Below, in pieces: positions 48,601 through 61,500 of a stretch of 64,000 bases of DNA. A model generated the notes under the pieces. That model was given only the letters and a program-made list of their open reading frames with translations, made no database searches and was not told the origin of the DNA. Made by a program: the position numbers and the translations under genes. The stretch spans positions 119,926-183,925 of the forward strand of contig VXAA01000632.1 of assembly GCA_013399115.1 (NCBI GenBank), written 5' to 3'. Every line of letters starts with the position of its first letter. Within the stretch, counting starts at the first letter, position 1. Source of the stretch: Anseranas semipalmata (taxonomy: Eukaryota > Chordata > Aves > Anseriformes > Anseranatidae).

Positions 48601-50881
48601 ATCTCAAGCACATAACATGCTTGAAGGAGGCATAATAGATCTTAACCTAAGGTCATGCCTGCCAACTGTTTTAAAATCTTTTTTTTTTTCCCTACTAAGA
48701 AAAAAAAAAAGATAAATTAGAGTCTAGATACTTAATTCTTGCTGATATGAGTGTTAACTAAAATCAGTGAGGTAGTAGTACCTAAATACCTCTGACAGTC
48801 TTGGCCCATTTATTGAGACCAAATTAATCACTACCTCTGTTTTAAGAAGACAGGTTTGTCACTCACACCTTGCATGCAAACACACACCCACAGGCAGACA
48901 CAGCTGGGCACAGGTTTCATGGGGAGAGCTTGTGACCCACAGCCCAGCCCCAGATGCGGCCGTGCCTCCGGCAGCGCTCGGGGGCTGGAGAGCAAGCAGA
49001 GGTATGGCCAGCCACAACGAGATCATCAAAGTTACCCAGAATTACTGCAAAAACAAATATGTACCCCCCCCAATTTTTTTTTTATTGGCTTTATCAAAAA
49101 ATGTGAATCTGCAGTTTTGAATACATTTAGTTCTGTAAGGTAATTTCCCCTTCAAAATGAAAAACGGAAAAGAAGTAGGTAATGCTTTAATTTGTTATTA
49201 GGAGTAATTACTGTCTGGCCTCAAGGGGTTACTTCTACATTGGTTTTAACAAGAAACCCATTTAACATATATTTATCTTTGTAAATTGTTCTGAATGATC
49301 AGCAAATACCTAATCATCTACAAAAAGCTGTTTAAAACATCCTTATCCTGATAACAGGAAATTATAACCTATGAGACCAAAGAAGCTGACGTGATGGTTT
49401 ACACTGTGATAGGCATTTTCAAGAAGGCAAGAAATAGTCATGTTCACGTTTTCTTTAAATCTTTTTCTTTGGTTATTAACACATCAAGAATGAATCTATT
49501 GTGTTCCTCCCATAGCTGTGCATGGTAAAGATGGGCAAGAGCCTGCAGCTGAAGACTCCTGCAGTCCTTGAGAAAAGGTGAATTCCTGCTGAACCAACTG
49601 GTCAAAACCCAGTTGGTCTGGAAGTTTAGAGAAATTCAGGCCAGGCTTAGACCTCACAGGAAGCTCATGAATGGAGCAGATAAGCAAAACACCATAAGTG
49701 AAGAGAAAATTCAATACTTGAAGAGCAAGGGAATCTGCTCAGGCTTCAAACCTTTTTGTACTCCAAAGAATCACAAATTGTATTTATTATTTATTGAAGG
49801 CCTTGTGACATGGCTTGGGTTAAAAACAGACTAAAATTGGGCCTCACAGCTTTGCTTTGATACATGAAAACAGACATGAATGTCACATCATTCCTGTGCC
49901 CTGCTTTCTCTGCTCATATGAGCAGACAGGGGAAGGAAAAATACAATAATTTTCCTCTCTAGGGACTGCATAGCTCAAGGGACTGGTAACAGGACACAAG
50001 CCTTTCAGCCCTAAATCAATTACTCAGAATTGACTCAGGTTGTTAGTAACTAAGTTTGTTTGGCTGCATAAAATAAATAAAATATATTCACTTACACAAC
50101 AAATGTCATTTTTGCATGGTATAGACTAGAAGCCAGAGAGGCTCTTAGGATACCTTCCCACCTTTGTACTACTGACTTTGAGAGTCTAATGAAACCAAAA
50201 CCTAGAAGTAAAATGTGGAAGCAATTGTTATCACATGTATATAGTTAAAAATACCCCTGCCTTGGACAAAACCCTCTCAAAAGTTTCTTGAAAACCTCTC
50301 CCAAGTCAAGCAAGCTCACTCAAGGTTTGCAACTACAAAAAGCCTCAGATGAGCAGGTCTAGGAGTTTGTGTTATGAAAATTTCAGTAAATCTGCTTCCA
50401 AGGCACACCATTAACTAGGAGCTGGTGTTTCTTTTTCTATAACAAAGGCAAATATAACTTTATACAAACATAATTTTACCTTTCACGAGGCTTAAGATAT
50501 TCCTCGACTTCACACTAACTCATATAGGAATGATAATGAACCAATAAATATCCAAGTGCAGGTAATATTCAATATCCACCACCATCTAACTATTACCAGC
50601 TCCATAAGGCTGAGCTGACCATGGAAGCAGGGTATAAAATGTTTAAAATGGCTGAAAATTTGAAGGGAAGTGTTCCCATGAGAATTATCAACAAATACCA
50701 GACATTTCTATATGCACTGTTTTTTTTTTTTTTTTCTTCCTCTTTCCAGACCCAGATCACAACCAGGAAAGGCAAAGGCACGTCAAAATTTGTAAAACAA
50801 ACACAAAAAAGTTTTCAAAACTTTCATAAACCTCAGAAAAGTTTATGTTTGGTTTGAGGAATGAAAAAAAAAAAAGAATAA
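45691..50881. other. Non-coding sequence, no gene recognised
   Basis: The longest frames are 143 codons (45433-45864, minus) and 119 codons (46681-47040, minus), neither recognised. A small CpG cluster lies at about 48954-48981 (it includes GCGGCCG) and is too short for an island. T- and A-runs occur at about 48679-48710 and 50721-50736. Confidence 0.5.
46193..46234. repeat. AAAAC-type imperfect simple repeat
   Basis: Several CAAAA units with interruptions. It is the same motif family as the array at 20434. Confidence 0.85.
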
Positions 50882-50955
50882 GGGGGAAAGGGAAAGGGAA
50901 AGGGAAAGGGAAAGGGAAAGGGAAAGGGAAAGGGAAAGGGAAAGGGAAAGGGAAA
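50882..50955 (+). repeat. (GGGAAA)n hexanucleotide array
   Basis: About twelve near-perfect GGGAAA units form a 74-nt pure purine run, extended on both sides by A-rich purine sequence. Each unit supplies a G-triplet with a 3-nt spacer, so the array satisfies the G-quadruplex pattern several times over, and as a polypurine run it is also a triplex candidate. The GKGKGK frame across it is an artefact. It is not telomeric (TTAGGG) sequence. Confidence 0.95.
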
Positions 50956-53900
50956 AAACATCTCTGGTTCTTATTTTATCTTGAGCGGTTCAATTGTCTC
51001 TGGTTCCTCCATGTGAGTTTCCTGTGTTAACACTCAGCAGCCAGAGGTTTTCATCCTGAGAGTCATGTTCATGAAACAAACAAAAACAAACAAACAAAAT
51101 ATATATACCAAGTGAAAAAAAGTACAACTGACAATAATTTTTGGATGTATTTAGGTCACACAGAACTTCAAAGGGAGAATCCTTTCTGTTGTTACAGATT
51201 TATTCCAGGCTCAAAACTCCAAATTCTTCTTTAAAATATATTTATTTAAGAGCGCAGTCTGGAGTGGAAAGCTGTAAATGGAAGCCCTGGTGTCTGGAGC
51301 GAGACTCGTGGGGATGGGGAATGGTGGGAGAGGGGGACGAGGGGGCAGCTCTTCTGTTCCACCCTGACACAGGCGAGCAGACCGTGCACAACTCCTCCTC
51401 CTCCCCCTGAAGTCCAGATCAGCCCCTTGGCCAGAGTGCTTTATCACACAATTAGGAAGTTCTGCCTAAACGGAACGCAGAGGGGAGACTATTAAATATG
51501 TGTATCACTCACACAACTGCATTATGGATCATGAGAAATATGTATATATTTTTAGTTGGACAGATGAAAAGGTATTTTCTGTGGAAAGATAAGAAACTGT
51601 TTCTATTTGTTTGGGCTGGTGTCATGGCTAAATGGACATTGCTGGGACCTCCATGTAGGAATGGAGGGGATCTGATTGTGTGAACGAGACTGGGCAGCAC
51701 TGGCGGTAAGAGAATTTATTAGCAGGCAATACAAGAATTGGACATGATTGTAAAAATTTTTTCCATCCAAACTAGAATTTTTCAGAGCCTTTCACAGCAC
51801 TGCTGTAAGAACAAGTGAATTAAGGACTGTGCTATGGTGCGGGGGATCACTCAAGTCCTTGAGAAAGCAACACAGCTGGTGGGTTTGCAGTATGCCACGG
51901 TTAACTCTTGTCTGCCTCGAGAAAGCAAAAATGAATTTCCAAAAATCTGTGGGTTTTTGTCATTATTGTTGGTTTTTGTTTGTTTTCTTTTTTTCCTACA
52001 AACATAAGTCCTTGTTTGAAACAGGTGACTAGATGAACAGAATCTTATAATTTCCACAGCCACTACTAACCAGTGGCTAAGCAAGGGTGGCATCCCCTGC
52101 AGAGGAATAACTATGGACCTGCTATCCAATGCCTGTGTTTGAGGTCCATTTCAGGGCTCCATCCTCTGGTACCATAGGTGTGCATTGCCAATGTTACCTG
52201 CCCTGTAAATCAGCTATTGCCCTGGTTTGTTCATGCGTGGTAATTATTTTAAAGGATTTATGGCGAGGCTTGCTTTCACACCACGGGACTTGCCTGAGCT
52301 GCAGGAATGACATTCCAAGCTTTTATTTATTTCTTTATTTGCCAGACCCTTAGCATTATTCCACTGCAGCTTTTTGGCACATGAATTTATGGCACTGTCT
52401 AAAACTCTAATACTTCTCTTTGAATATACTTGTGGACGTTTCTGATCTCACTTTAATTGGGCATGCTTTAGGCTCACATAAAATATTAACATCTTAGCCA
52501 ATGAAAGTCAGCGCCCAAAGCTCTGATGGTTCTAAAATTAATATAACCTTGTTTCTTGCTTACAGAAGCCACAAAAGATCAATTCCTGAATATTTTTTTC
52601 AGTATCTGATAGCTTATTTTATCTGAGCGAAACATGCCTTTTTCATGACCTTCCGGACATGCTGTGATGCACGTATATTGTTTGTAGAGTTGAAATAAGG
52701 ACAGACTGAAGCTTTTGATATAAAGATTATTTGGGGAGAGTTTGTTTATTCTTTCGGTTATCTTATTCTTAGGTACACACACCTAAAGATTTTTACATCT
52801 CAGAAATCAAAGAGTCTATTATTATTTTAAAAGTTAAATAATGTTGATATAACACACTTATTAACCTGGTTCCCCTCAGCAAGGAGGTCTGTACTACTGC
52901 ACTGTCTGCGTGTGTATCATTCCCATCACCCCCTAATATCACCACACACAAGAGGGGTCTAGGAATCCCATTTTGAAAGTACCTACAGGTTTCCTAAAAA
53001 GTCAGGCAAGAAGAGGAATAAAATTCAGCGGGATGCCCAAGCGATGGCATAGCTGTAGCAGGAGCTTAGCCACATTGCTGGGCACTGAGAATTCACTCAG
53101 AGGGAACTGAAGGTAAGAATGTTTGATGATTTCTAGCATTTATGAAAGCTATTTTTTTTTAGTCCCTAAAATGAACAGTTGCTCACTCATAAGAATAGGT
53201 CTGCTGTTGAGTTTAATAAACTAGCTCACACTTGCATCTGCCTCAAAAAACAGAGGTACTTAAGTTACACCCTGCTGATGATCGTATGCTGGATAACTGC
53301 TATGCATTGCAGAAGCCCCTCTACACCTGCTGAGAGAGCCCCTTGTGTCAACACCAACCCATCAGCAGGGACACCCCAGGCTTGTACCCTCCCGGGCACA
53401 CCAGGCCTACTCAGGAGCTGCTTCCCAGGGCCTCGAGGAAGGGTCAAGTCTGCACTGCTCTGCCTCCTCCTCTCCACCATGGCCAGGAACATGAGTCCTC
53501 CACACTTCAGATCATCTTGGCCTTTTTAATATTCTCTCATTCAGTGGGGTAGCTGTTCTCCATCCCCCTGCTGACTGTTTGGGGTGACTTCATCCACAAA
53601 GAATGGGATGCCTGGGCTAGCCCATTGCGGTGAAGGAGGTTACAGAGATCAAGGTCGTACAAAGTTGTGTATAAATTAGGTATTACTTGCTTTCACTGAA
53701 ATCAGCCTTGCTTTTTACTTTCCTGGAGTAGTGACTAAACAAACAGCACCTTGCAGACAGTGGTGGTTTTCTCCATAATATGCACTGTTTCAGAGCAGAA
53801 TAGAACAGCTTTCAGCATTGAGAGAGTTAGAAGTGTTTTTGCCACGTGCAGATGGTTGTGAAAATGGGATCATTTCCAGAGCTGCCTCCATAAAAGCTGA

Positions 53901-54205
53901 GCTCAAAGAGGTCAGGAACTGTGCATCCCTGGATTTCTGAGATCTGCTAAAGCAGGGGTGCACAGTGTGCTTAGAAATACCTCAGCTCCTAACAGTACCA
54001 CTGTGCGTGTCCTCTTTACCAATGGAATAACAGAAAAAAAATCTATTCCTTATATTTTCTCAAAACGTGCTTCTCTCATTGTTGCTTTAAAGGAAAGATG
54101 ATTTTTCCTAAAAAGAAATAGAAAACAGTGGCCAACGAAAGATGTGATCATTTTTAACTGTAAAAAGTATGAACACTTAGTAATATTTTTATTGTTATTT
54201 AATTT
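50956..54205. other. Non-coding sequence, no gene recognised
   Basis: A GC-rich patch at about 53300-53490 holds overlapping frames on both strands (116, 75 and 69 codons), none recognised. A CAAA-type simple repeat lies at about 51076-51099. Other sequence is AT-rich and unremarkable. Confidence 0.5.
51310..51345 (+). other. Strong G-quadruplex candidate
   Basis: Five G-runs of 4, 4, 3, 5 and 5 are separated by loops of 2, 6, 3 and 4 bases. This meets the standard four-run pattern without splitting any run, and one run is spare. It lies 355 bp downstream of the GGGAAA array, on the same strand. Confidence 0.65.
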
Positions 54206-54302
54206 CTTCTATCTGAAACTTGAAAAAAATGTTTCACTTTCTTCTACAACTTAAAAAAAAAGTGTTTCACTGTCTTCTGAAACTTGAAAAAAATGTTTCA
54301 GT
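54206..54302. repeat. Three-copy minisatellite with internal hairpins
   Basis: Three units of 35, 33 and about 29 bp start at 54206, 54241 and 54274, each beginning CTTCT and ending GTTTCA plus a few bases. In units 1 and 3, TGAAAC and GTTTCA are inverted arms around an 11-base A-rich loop. The middle copy has lost the left arm and gained bases. This is a local tandem array with an embedded palindrome. Confidence 0.85.
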
Positions 54303-57073
54303 CTAGGAATAACATTCAAAGCATGAAAACATTCATCGTCAAAACCTCTGTTAACTCCTGATACCTCTTTTGTCCTCCCATATCACACACACACACACAA
54401 AAAAAGTTCTGACCCCTCTAGAGACATCAGAAACTCCTTCATTCTACACAGAAGGTTCTCAGCTGGCTTTATGATGGCTCCAGCGTGTAACCCTGGATAG
54501 AAAAGCTCAGAGCTGGGGAACAGAGTCCAAGTCAGGAATTTATGGGAAAGCATGTGGAGCAGATGGTGGAGAAATGAGAAAGGAAGGGAGCCACAGCTGA
54601 GAGAGAGTGAGTGTTGAGACTGTGTCAGATGGGAGAAGGAGGAAAATTATGCTGATCTAGAAATGTACAGTGGAACTCTTCGATATCGAATTAGTAAATA
54701 CATAGGCAAAGATGTCTCTCTTGCTCAGGTACTTTAGGGCTTCCACCTTCACAATATATGTACAATTCACATTTTAATCCTCACCACACCCCTAACAAGA
54801 GAAAAGCACCAGTGGCCTTTTACAGATCCTGACATCTTCCTCCTTAGTGCCCCAAACCTCATGTCTCAGCTGCCATCCAGCTCTCCCTAACACTGAGACC
54901 TTTAATCCAGCTCCCCATCCACTGTTCTCTGCGGATACTGAGCTCCCATCGGGGTGGTATGAACTTCAGTTTCCAAAGAAATTTTCATTCTTTATATTGA
55001 TAAATAAATAAATAAAACATGTCCTATAAAAATAACCCCCCAAACTTATTTGCAATGATAGTCATTTTTAATGATGTTTAGTGAAAAGCATTGGTTCCCT
55101 GCACTTCACAGTATGTAAGTCCCCCAAAAGTTATTTTTTTGTACACGTAGGGGAAGAAAGAAATCATTGTTTTTTTACAAATTTGGTTTGTAGGTGTGGA
55201 TTTCATTTTCAGCACACTCATCACAACCTGACCTGACAGTGCAGATATATAACCTCTAAAAATAGATAGAAACAATTAAAAAATAAACAGCGGTCTCTTA
55301 TTGCTTGTATTTTAAAAAAAATGTCTGATTTTATATTTGCTATTCTGCAGCCAATCTATAAGCTTTTTTCACTGAAAGCTGTTTCCTTTTAAAGAATGTC
55401 ATACCTTTCAAAAACAAATCTTCGTGTGAACCCCAACTGAGCAGCTGAAGAAGAGAAGCACAGATAATCCCTTACCCTTCACCACCAGATACACCACCCT
55501 TGGCCCAGCCGAGAGCAGTCCCAGGGATGCTCCATTTTCCCCCATGGGAAGGAATCCTTGTCTTCCCCCTGCCCTCCCGGTACGCCAATTAGTGATACCA
55601 AAAAAGCACAATCCGGTATCTCTGTCTTCCCACAGTATCAGTCCCTGACACCGAGATGCTCCCTGCTCCCGTTTCTCACACTTTCCATCCCAGCCTGGTG
55701 CCAAGTGGTGGGCAAGGAAGAGCCAAAATCAGGCTGCTGACAGCAAAATGCTCTCGAGGGCCGGACACAGATTTCCTCACACTATTTCAAGACTGCACAA
55801 ACCTCCTCGGCATATTCCAGCAGAAGCAAAAGGTATCACGGCCGTCAGTAATGCTGTGGCCTCTGCTATTAAGTGTCAGATCAAAGTGACAGAAGTTGTC
55901 CTCATTTCCATCCACCAGAGCCGGGTGGTGGGAGCTGGCCGGGCTTCGTCACAGAGCAGACTGTCAGCAGGGAAGCACAGCAGAACAGCACAGATAGCAT
56001 GATCTTACGGCTGAAATCCCGTGGAAAAAACAATGCTCAAAAACATGTTTGGAAAAGTCAGAAAGCAATAGCTTGCAGAGGGTATCAGAGTACGTGTTGC
56101 TGCTTTGCAAAATATTCACAACCTGAAAGGACATGTCTCCCATCACAAGTGATTACAGACTGTTTGTCATAAAAGGGCTGCTATGGGCTTTATAGCCAGG
56201 ATTTTAAATGGTAGTTTAGGTGTCTAAGGACACAGACCACTACTTTTCTGAAAATCTGGTACTGAGTATCGCAAATAGCCTGGACTCTCCCTGTAACTCC
56301 TGACCTTCAGTGTCAGCCACATCCTCAAAGGTGAAAACAAGCAGACTCTTTGTAATTACTTACCTACACTTCTTGACAGATTTAAAAACATAGAAAGATC
56401 CTAAAATTAGAAGAAACCCTGTGTTAAATTGTTAAAATCCCTTTAGTTTACAGAGTCATCAGAATCAGAGGGATTCAAAAAATAAAAAAAGCGATGACTT
56501 GGGTAGCACAGCTTGATCCCGGTCTGAGGGCTGGAGGTGACAACATCTCTATACCCCACGCAGGCAGAGATGGGAGTTGTCACACACAAAAGGCTAGACA
56601 CCATGTCATTTGGGACACTGGCCAGTTATTTCTCATGATACTGCATGATCTTCTGGGAATATTAGGGAGTACACCAGTGACTACTGGAATTGCAATTGCT
56701 ACTTACGCACTGGGTCCCAGTAATAAAAAAAAAAAAAAAAAAGGGTTTCAAAGGGACAAACTAGCGAGTGACAAACTTGAAAAAGCTGGAAGAGCTGATA
56801 TGAACAGCAGCCTGCTTTTAAATGACATCTTCAAACTTTTGAGGTCTGAGCTAGAAAACTTCGAAGAGAAATTTCCATTTTCTCTTGCTCTCTACCCTGC
56901 CATTTCAGTACTTCAATTTCAGAGACCAGACAAAAGACAGAAATTTAAAAGTTTATGAAAAATAGCAAGATCAGGATGAAAAAAAGCCCACATCAAAACC
57001 CTTTATAAATATTAATGAAACTTTCCAAATGCCTAAAAAATTAGTTTGCATTTGGGGCCATGTTCTTGCTTGC
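54303..57073. other. Non-coding sequence, no gene recognised
   Basis: A (CA)n run lies at 54384-54399. GC-richer sequence at 55400-56000 holds many overlapping short frames, none recognised. A 154-codon plus-strand frame (56494-56958) passes through an 18-A run at 56725-56742 and is judged fortuitous. Confidence 0.5.
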
Positions 57074-57122
57074 TTTTTTTTTTTTTTTTTTTTATTCTTT
57101 TTTTTTTTTTTTTTTTTTTTTT
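57074..57122. repeat. Double poly(T) tract
   Basis: Twenty Ts, ATTC, then 25 Ts. A poly(T) followed by complex sequence can mark a minus-strand retroposed copy, but the sequence downstream (57123-57240) matches nothing I recognise. Confidence 0.9.
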
Positions 57123-58579
57123 GCGCAAGCCAGTTTGTCCATTCCTCGTGCAGTTTTGTAGTTTTCAGCCCAGAGCCTTCAGCTTTCCCATGCCTGGCCA
57201 TCTCTGGGGCCTTCACCAGCACACTCATGAGCGTGGTCTGAGACAGAATGAGAAATAATGGTGCAGGGGTGCAGGGTAAGGGGAGTGATTTTTTTGGCAG
57301 TCAAGCAAAGTCAAGATTTAAAGTGTTTGTCTTGGAAAAAGCATCTGTGACAAGGGTAGGAGTATTAATTCACCTGGAAGAGTGTGTACCCCTGCAAAGA
57401 GCACCTGGGTTTAAAGAAGCATCAGCATATGACACAGCTCTGCTGAAGACACAGCAACAAAAATGGGTTCCATCTGCTAAAGGACGATGTTGTCACAAGT
57501 GCAAGTGGGATAAGCACAATTCACCATGGACAGTTCAGGTGCAAAATAAATACAAGGTTATGTATTAGAGGAGTAAAAGGCTGGAACAGGAAGAAGCAGT
57601 AGGTTTTAGGTTTGTTAGTTTTAAGACAGGTTTTGATAAACCTACAAAACAGATTAGAACAGGTGTTTGGAGCAATGGCTCAAGATATTTATATGCATAT
57701 TTCCAAGATATGTTCAATACTAATCCAAAGAAAAGTACTGTTTTTGTTGCTCTCCCATTCCACTCCTCTTTGCTTCCATTAGCTGTGATATTTCTCCTTA
57801 ACTCATATCTTACTTTAGAATCAGTGTCGCTGGGGAAGGGTCATCAACTTATCTATTTACGTTTTACAGTATCCATCTATAGGGGGCCCTATAAATAATT
57901 TAAAAATAGCAATAGCTATAATGGCTTTTTAAAAGCATGAACGAAGACACATTCAGAGTTTTAAAGACCATGCACTCTACAGCTGAAGAATACACCCAGT
58001 CTTAGGCATTGGGCTGTTTCAGCTCTGCAGGAGTGCTGCTAAAGGAAAATAGGAAAAAGGTGTAAGGGATTCCAAGGAGGAGAGCAAGGCGTGAGGAAAA
58101 CCATTTCAGGCTCTAGAGAAAGCATGACAGCAGGAAGATAAAGATGGGAGGTGATAAATGAAGATGGCAGAAATGGGAAAACGAAAGAAAAACACTTCCT
58201 TATTTGTCCATACCACTTATACAGATAAATGATAATGTTCCCCAAAATTACTTATGTATCTGATCATCTAATCCACTTCTTGGAAAACAACATGGGCTGG
58301 TATTTCTATTCGTATGGCAAATTCAAAAGTATATTGAAGAACTACTTTGCTAGGTTTTTGTTGTCATCTTTTTAATCAGTTTAGAACCTACAACACAGCT
58401 ACTCCTATAGTTATACAGTTTAACCATTCTCTCAATGCTTTATAGGCCAACTGCTTAAACTAGAAGTGAAATCACAGACATGAGTGGTGTATTTTCTAAT
58501 CACATTATTGTGCTATAAATGATCAACAAGAGAAGTGGAGTTAAAAATCAGACATCCATTTTTCAAGCCATTTCTTTAG
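57123..58579. other. Non-coding sequence, no gene recognised
   Basis: A 106-codon plus-strand frame (57248-57568) is present with no recognisable domain. Otherwise the sequence is AT-rich and unique. Confidence 0.5.
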
Positions 58580-59240
58580 AAAGCAGCATGTATCGCATAC
58601 CTTACACTTTACAGAGTGATTTCAATAATTTATTTCCCAGAGGAGTTTTATGACCCTAGGGGTAACAAATTTAGCTGTCTAATTATTAGTGCACCTAAAT
58701 ATAGGAATAGATTATTTTTCTAATATTCCAGTTGGTATCTTCATCAACACATCAGAGCCAAGATTTAACGCACTCAGTGTGGCAAACCTCTGCTTAAAAG
58801 CACTAACTGAGGTTGCTGAAGCACTTCATAGCAGTCATAACACAGTACAATAATGGCAAATAATCGTACTCTTTTTTAATTGTATCCGTCTGAGTTATAG
58901 TCCAACACGTTACAGTTCCCAATAGCAGCACTGAACTGCTCTGAGCTATTAATGTCAAATTCCCCAGCAGTGTATTTCGGGGGGCTTGTAACTTTGTCTA
59001 AATTTACCAGATTGTTAAAACTCATTGTTACATGTTTATCGGCAAGTAAATAATGAAGGGCCTGCGAGTTTTAAAAACTGGCTTTTGCCATTACTGAGAT
59101 ATTCTGGTTGATGTTTAACAGTTACTGTTATAATCCTTCCTGTGTCAAAAATTATAGCTAATGTTAAATAAGAAAGCATATAGTTTTACAAGCTCCCAAG
59201 TACCCTGCCTTTAAAAGTCCCCATATGTCTCAGCAAGATG
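58580..59240. promoter_or_regulatory. Candidate conserved non-coding block
   Basis: About 660 bases are free of simple repeats and long homopolymers and nearly devoid of open frames. Their AT-rich but complex composition includes several homeodomain-type TAAT/ATTA sites and scattered CpGs (near 58866, 58889, 58910, 58979, 59040 and 59065). This is the texture of long-range developmental enhancers. The judgement is impressionistic; alignment to other amniotes would decide it. Confidence 0.3.
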
Positions 59241-61465
59241 AGTAATTGTCCATCAGCCTATGGTTCATTAGGGACCAGAAATCAATTGAGTGGGAGGGTT
59301 CATCATAGCAGGTTGTACAAACCTTGGCTGTGCTGGATTCCTGATGAATAGAGTAGTTGGGAAAGAGAAACTTTTATCTGATGGCTCCAAGGTAGTTAGG
59401 CTACTGACAGCTATGTAGCATAAGGCTAATTGGGCCGGTAAGGAACAGAGGTAGAGGACAGGGTCCAAGCTGAGAATCAAATGCTCCTTTGGAGCTCTGA
59501 GGCCAGCAGAAAGCTTGTCTGGGAGGATGACCTACTGTGTAAATGAAAGGCTCACAAAAATTAACCAAGTAGAGAAATGCTCCTTAGACAAAAAATATTT
59601 TTTATAGCTGTGGTTAAAAGTGTGCTGCTGTAAACAGTGGCTGTGCATGTTGCAGGCTAGTTTCAGCTTGGATTTTATCACCTATTAAAATTAAAATTAT
59701 TTTGGCTGAATCTTTTCTCTCCATGGATGATGTTTCCTCTCACATTCTCCCTCCACGGCTTCACTGATTTGGAAAGGTAACAAATTCTTAAACTGATATG
59801 ATTTCTTTTCTCTTCCAAGAATCATAGATCTTACCCATTACCTCCTTATAAGCAGGCTTTTACTATAGTCATGCAAAGGAAGCATATGTGAGAAAAGTTC
59901 AGCAGCCATTTTACTACTCTGTTATGTACAAAAAGAGTCATGAAACAGGCAAATATTATAAAAAGCCAGCAATTAAGAAGGACATTTTGGGGAGAGCAAT
60001 GATCTTCAGCAACAGATGAATTCTCTTCCTGGTGCTGAAAATACTTGATTTATACTCTTTCAGTGGAATGAATAGGGTGAACTAAAGTGTCTACATCTGC
60101 TCAAGACTGCATGGCTTTAATCACTGTTAGCCTTAGTGGTCTGCATATGCTTGCAGAAATTCTTACAATGAGATGAATAAATACATGAAAACATTTGCCC
60201 GCATGACGGCACAAAGCAGAGGTTCTGAATAATGATGGATGAACCACGAAGGAGATCATAGGTTCCATTTAGCTGAGCGCTTGCACATTACAGTAAGAGC
60301 CTTAACAACGGAAACCACTTAAGCCTGCAAAAGTGGACTGCAAACTGATGTAAGAACTACATCTTCACTGCTTCTGTCTTAGTTTAGGTTAGAATAACAT
60401 GGTGTCAACTTTTCTCTTGGTGTCACAAGTCCAATTATATCAGGATTTTGAGAACTACCTCCAAACAGAAAAAAAAAAATTACCTTCATTATGGAGACTG
60501 GAAGAAACTCAGGTCTGTTATCATTGAATTGATCTACCTGTCATTCACAACCTAAGCTGAGCAGAATGACAAATATTTCTAGTTTGACTCATGCTTGAGG
60601 AGAACTTTAAGGGACATGACTTCTACATAGGTTCACCAGTGTGTTACAATCACTGTGAAGCAATAAGACTATTGCCTTCACGGTATCACCATGCAACATT
60701 GATTTCCTATATTACTACAGCTATGGAGTAAGTGGAAATGCCAAGTATAAAACTTGTAGAAGCTCATCAGAACTTTTTTCTCTGAAAATAAAAACCTTCT
60801 AAAGTCATTTTTGTCAGTTTCCAGGTGAACTCAAAAACAATGATTAGTAACTCTTCCAATGAAATTTTAAAAATTTTATTCAGTTCTGAAGTTGCACGTA
60901 TTCTGCTTCCGTATGGGAAACAGCCAGGGACTTGTTTATGACTGCTCCATTTCTCTGAACTATAAGTATACAGCATTATGCACATACTTCACCTTCTTTC
61001 TATGAAAAATATTACTTGATTTGCTCATATGAAAGATATTACTGCACCCTAATTTGTAGGAGTAAGTCTATAGATTACATTCAAGAACATTGGAATACTA
61101 ACAAAGCTTCCCCATGATTTCAGCAAGCTCTGGATATGGCTTTATATGGGTTGTATCTTTATTATCAAAGCATGTACAAGAGTAGGTAGACTTCTAGATC
61201 TTGTGTAGACAACTGTGATGACAAAAAAATGAATCATATATGGTGCCCTTTAAGTAATTACTTAGATTTTCCCTTTCTTGCTCTTCACTTAAGGAGAAAC
61301 AAAAACAAACCAACCAACCAAACAAACAAAAAGATTAATAGTACTAGAAGTGCTACTGTTGTTATTTTTTCCTCTAAAAGACATGAATGCAAGGGGCTGG
61401 AATGCTCAGCACAGCCCAAATCTAGAGCTAGACAAAGACATTCCTGGTACTTAACCCCCCCCCCC
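59241..61465. other. Non-coding sequence, no gene recognised
   Basis: No gene is recognised. It ends in a C-run directly before the gap. A CAAA/CCAA-type simple repeat lies at about 61300-61330. Confidence 0.5.
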
Positions 61466-61500
61466 NNNNNNNNNNNNNNNNNNNNNNNNNNNNNNNNNNN
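61466..61500. other. Assembly gap (35 N)
   Basis: Undetermined bases preceded by an eleven-C run. A longer C/G homopolymer or structured sequence was probably not resolved. Confidence 0.95.

Noticed and set aside
50845..51030. Open frame encoding a Gly-Lys repeat protein
   Set aside because: Produced entirely by the GGGAAA microsatellite.
56494..56958. 154-codon plus-strand frame with a transporter-like hydrophobic stretch
   Set aside because: It is held open through an 18-A homopolymer and has no family resemblance I can name.
57074..57260. Poly(T) followed by complex sequence, considered as a minus-strand processed pseudogene
   Set aside because: The downstream translation matches nothing I know. 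Processed pseudogenes are also rare in birds.
59818..59860. AATCATAGATCTTA resembling a CR1 3' end
   Set aside because: The match stops after about 14 bases and the following sequence does not fit any CR1 tail.
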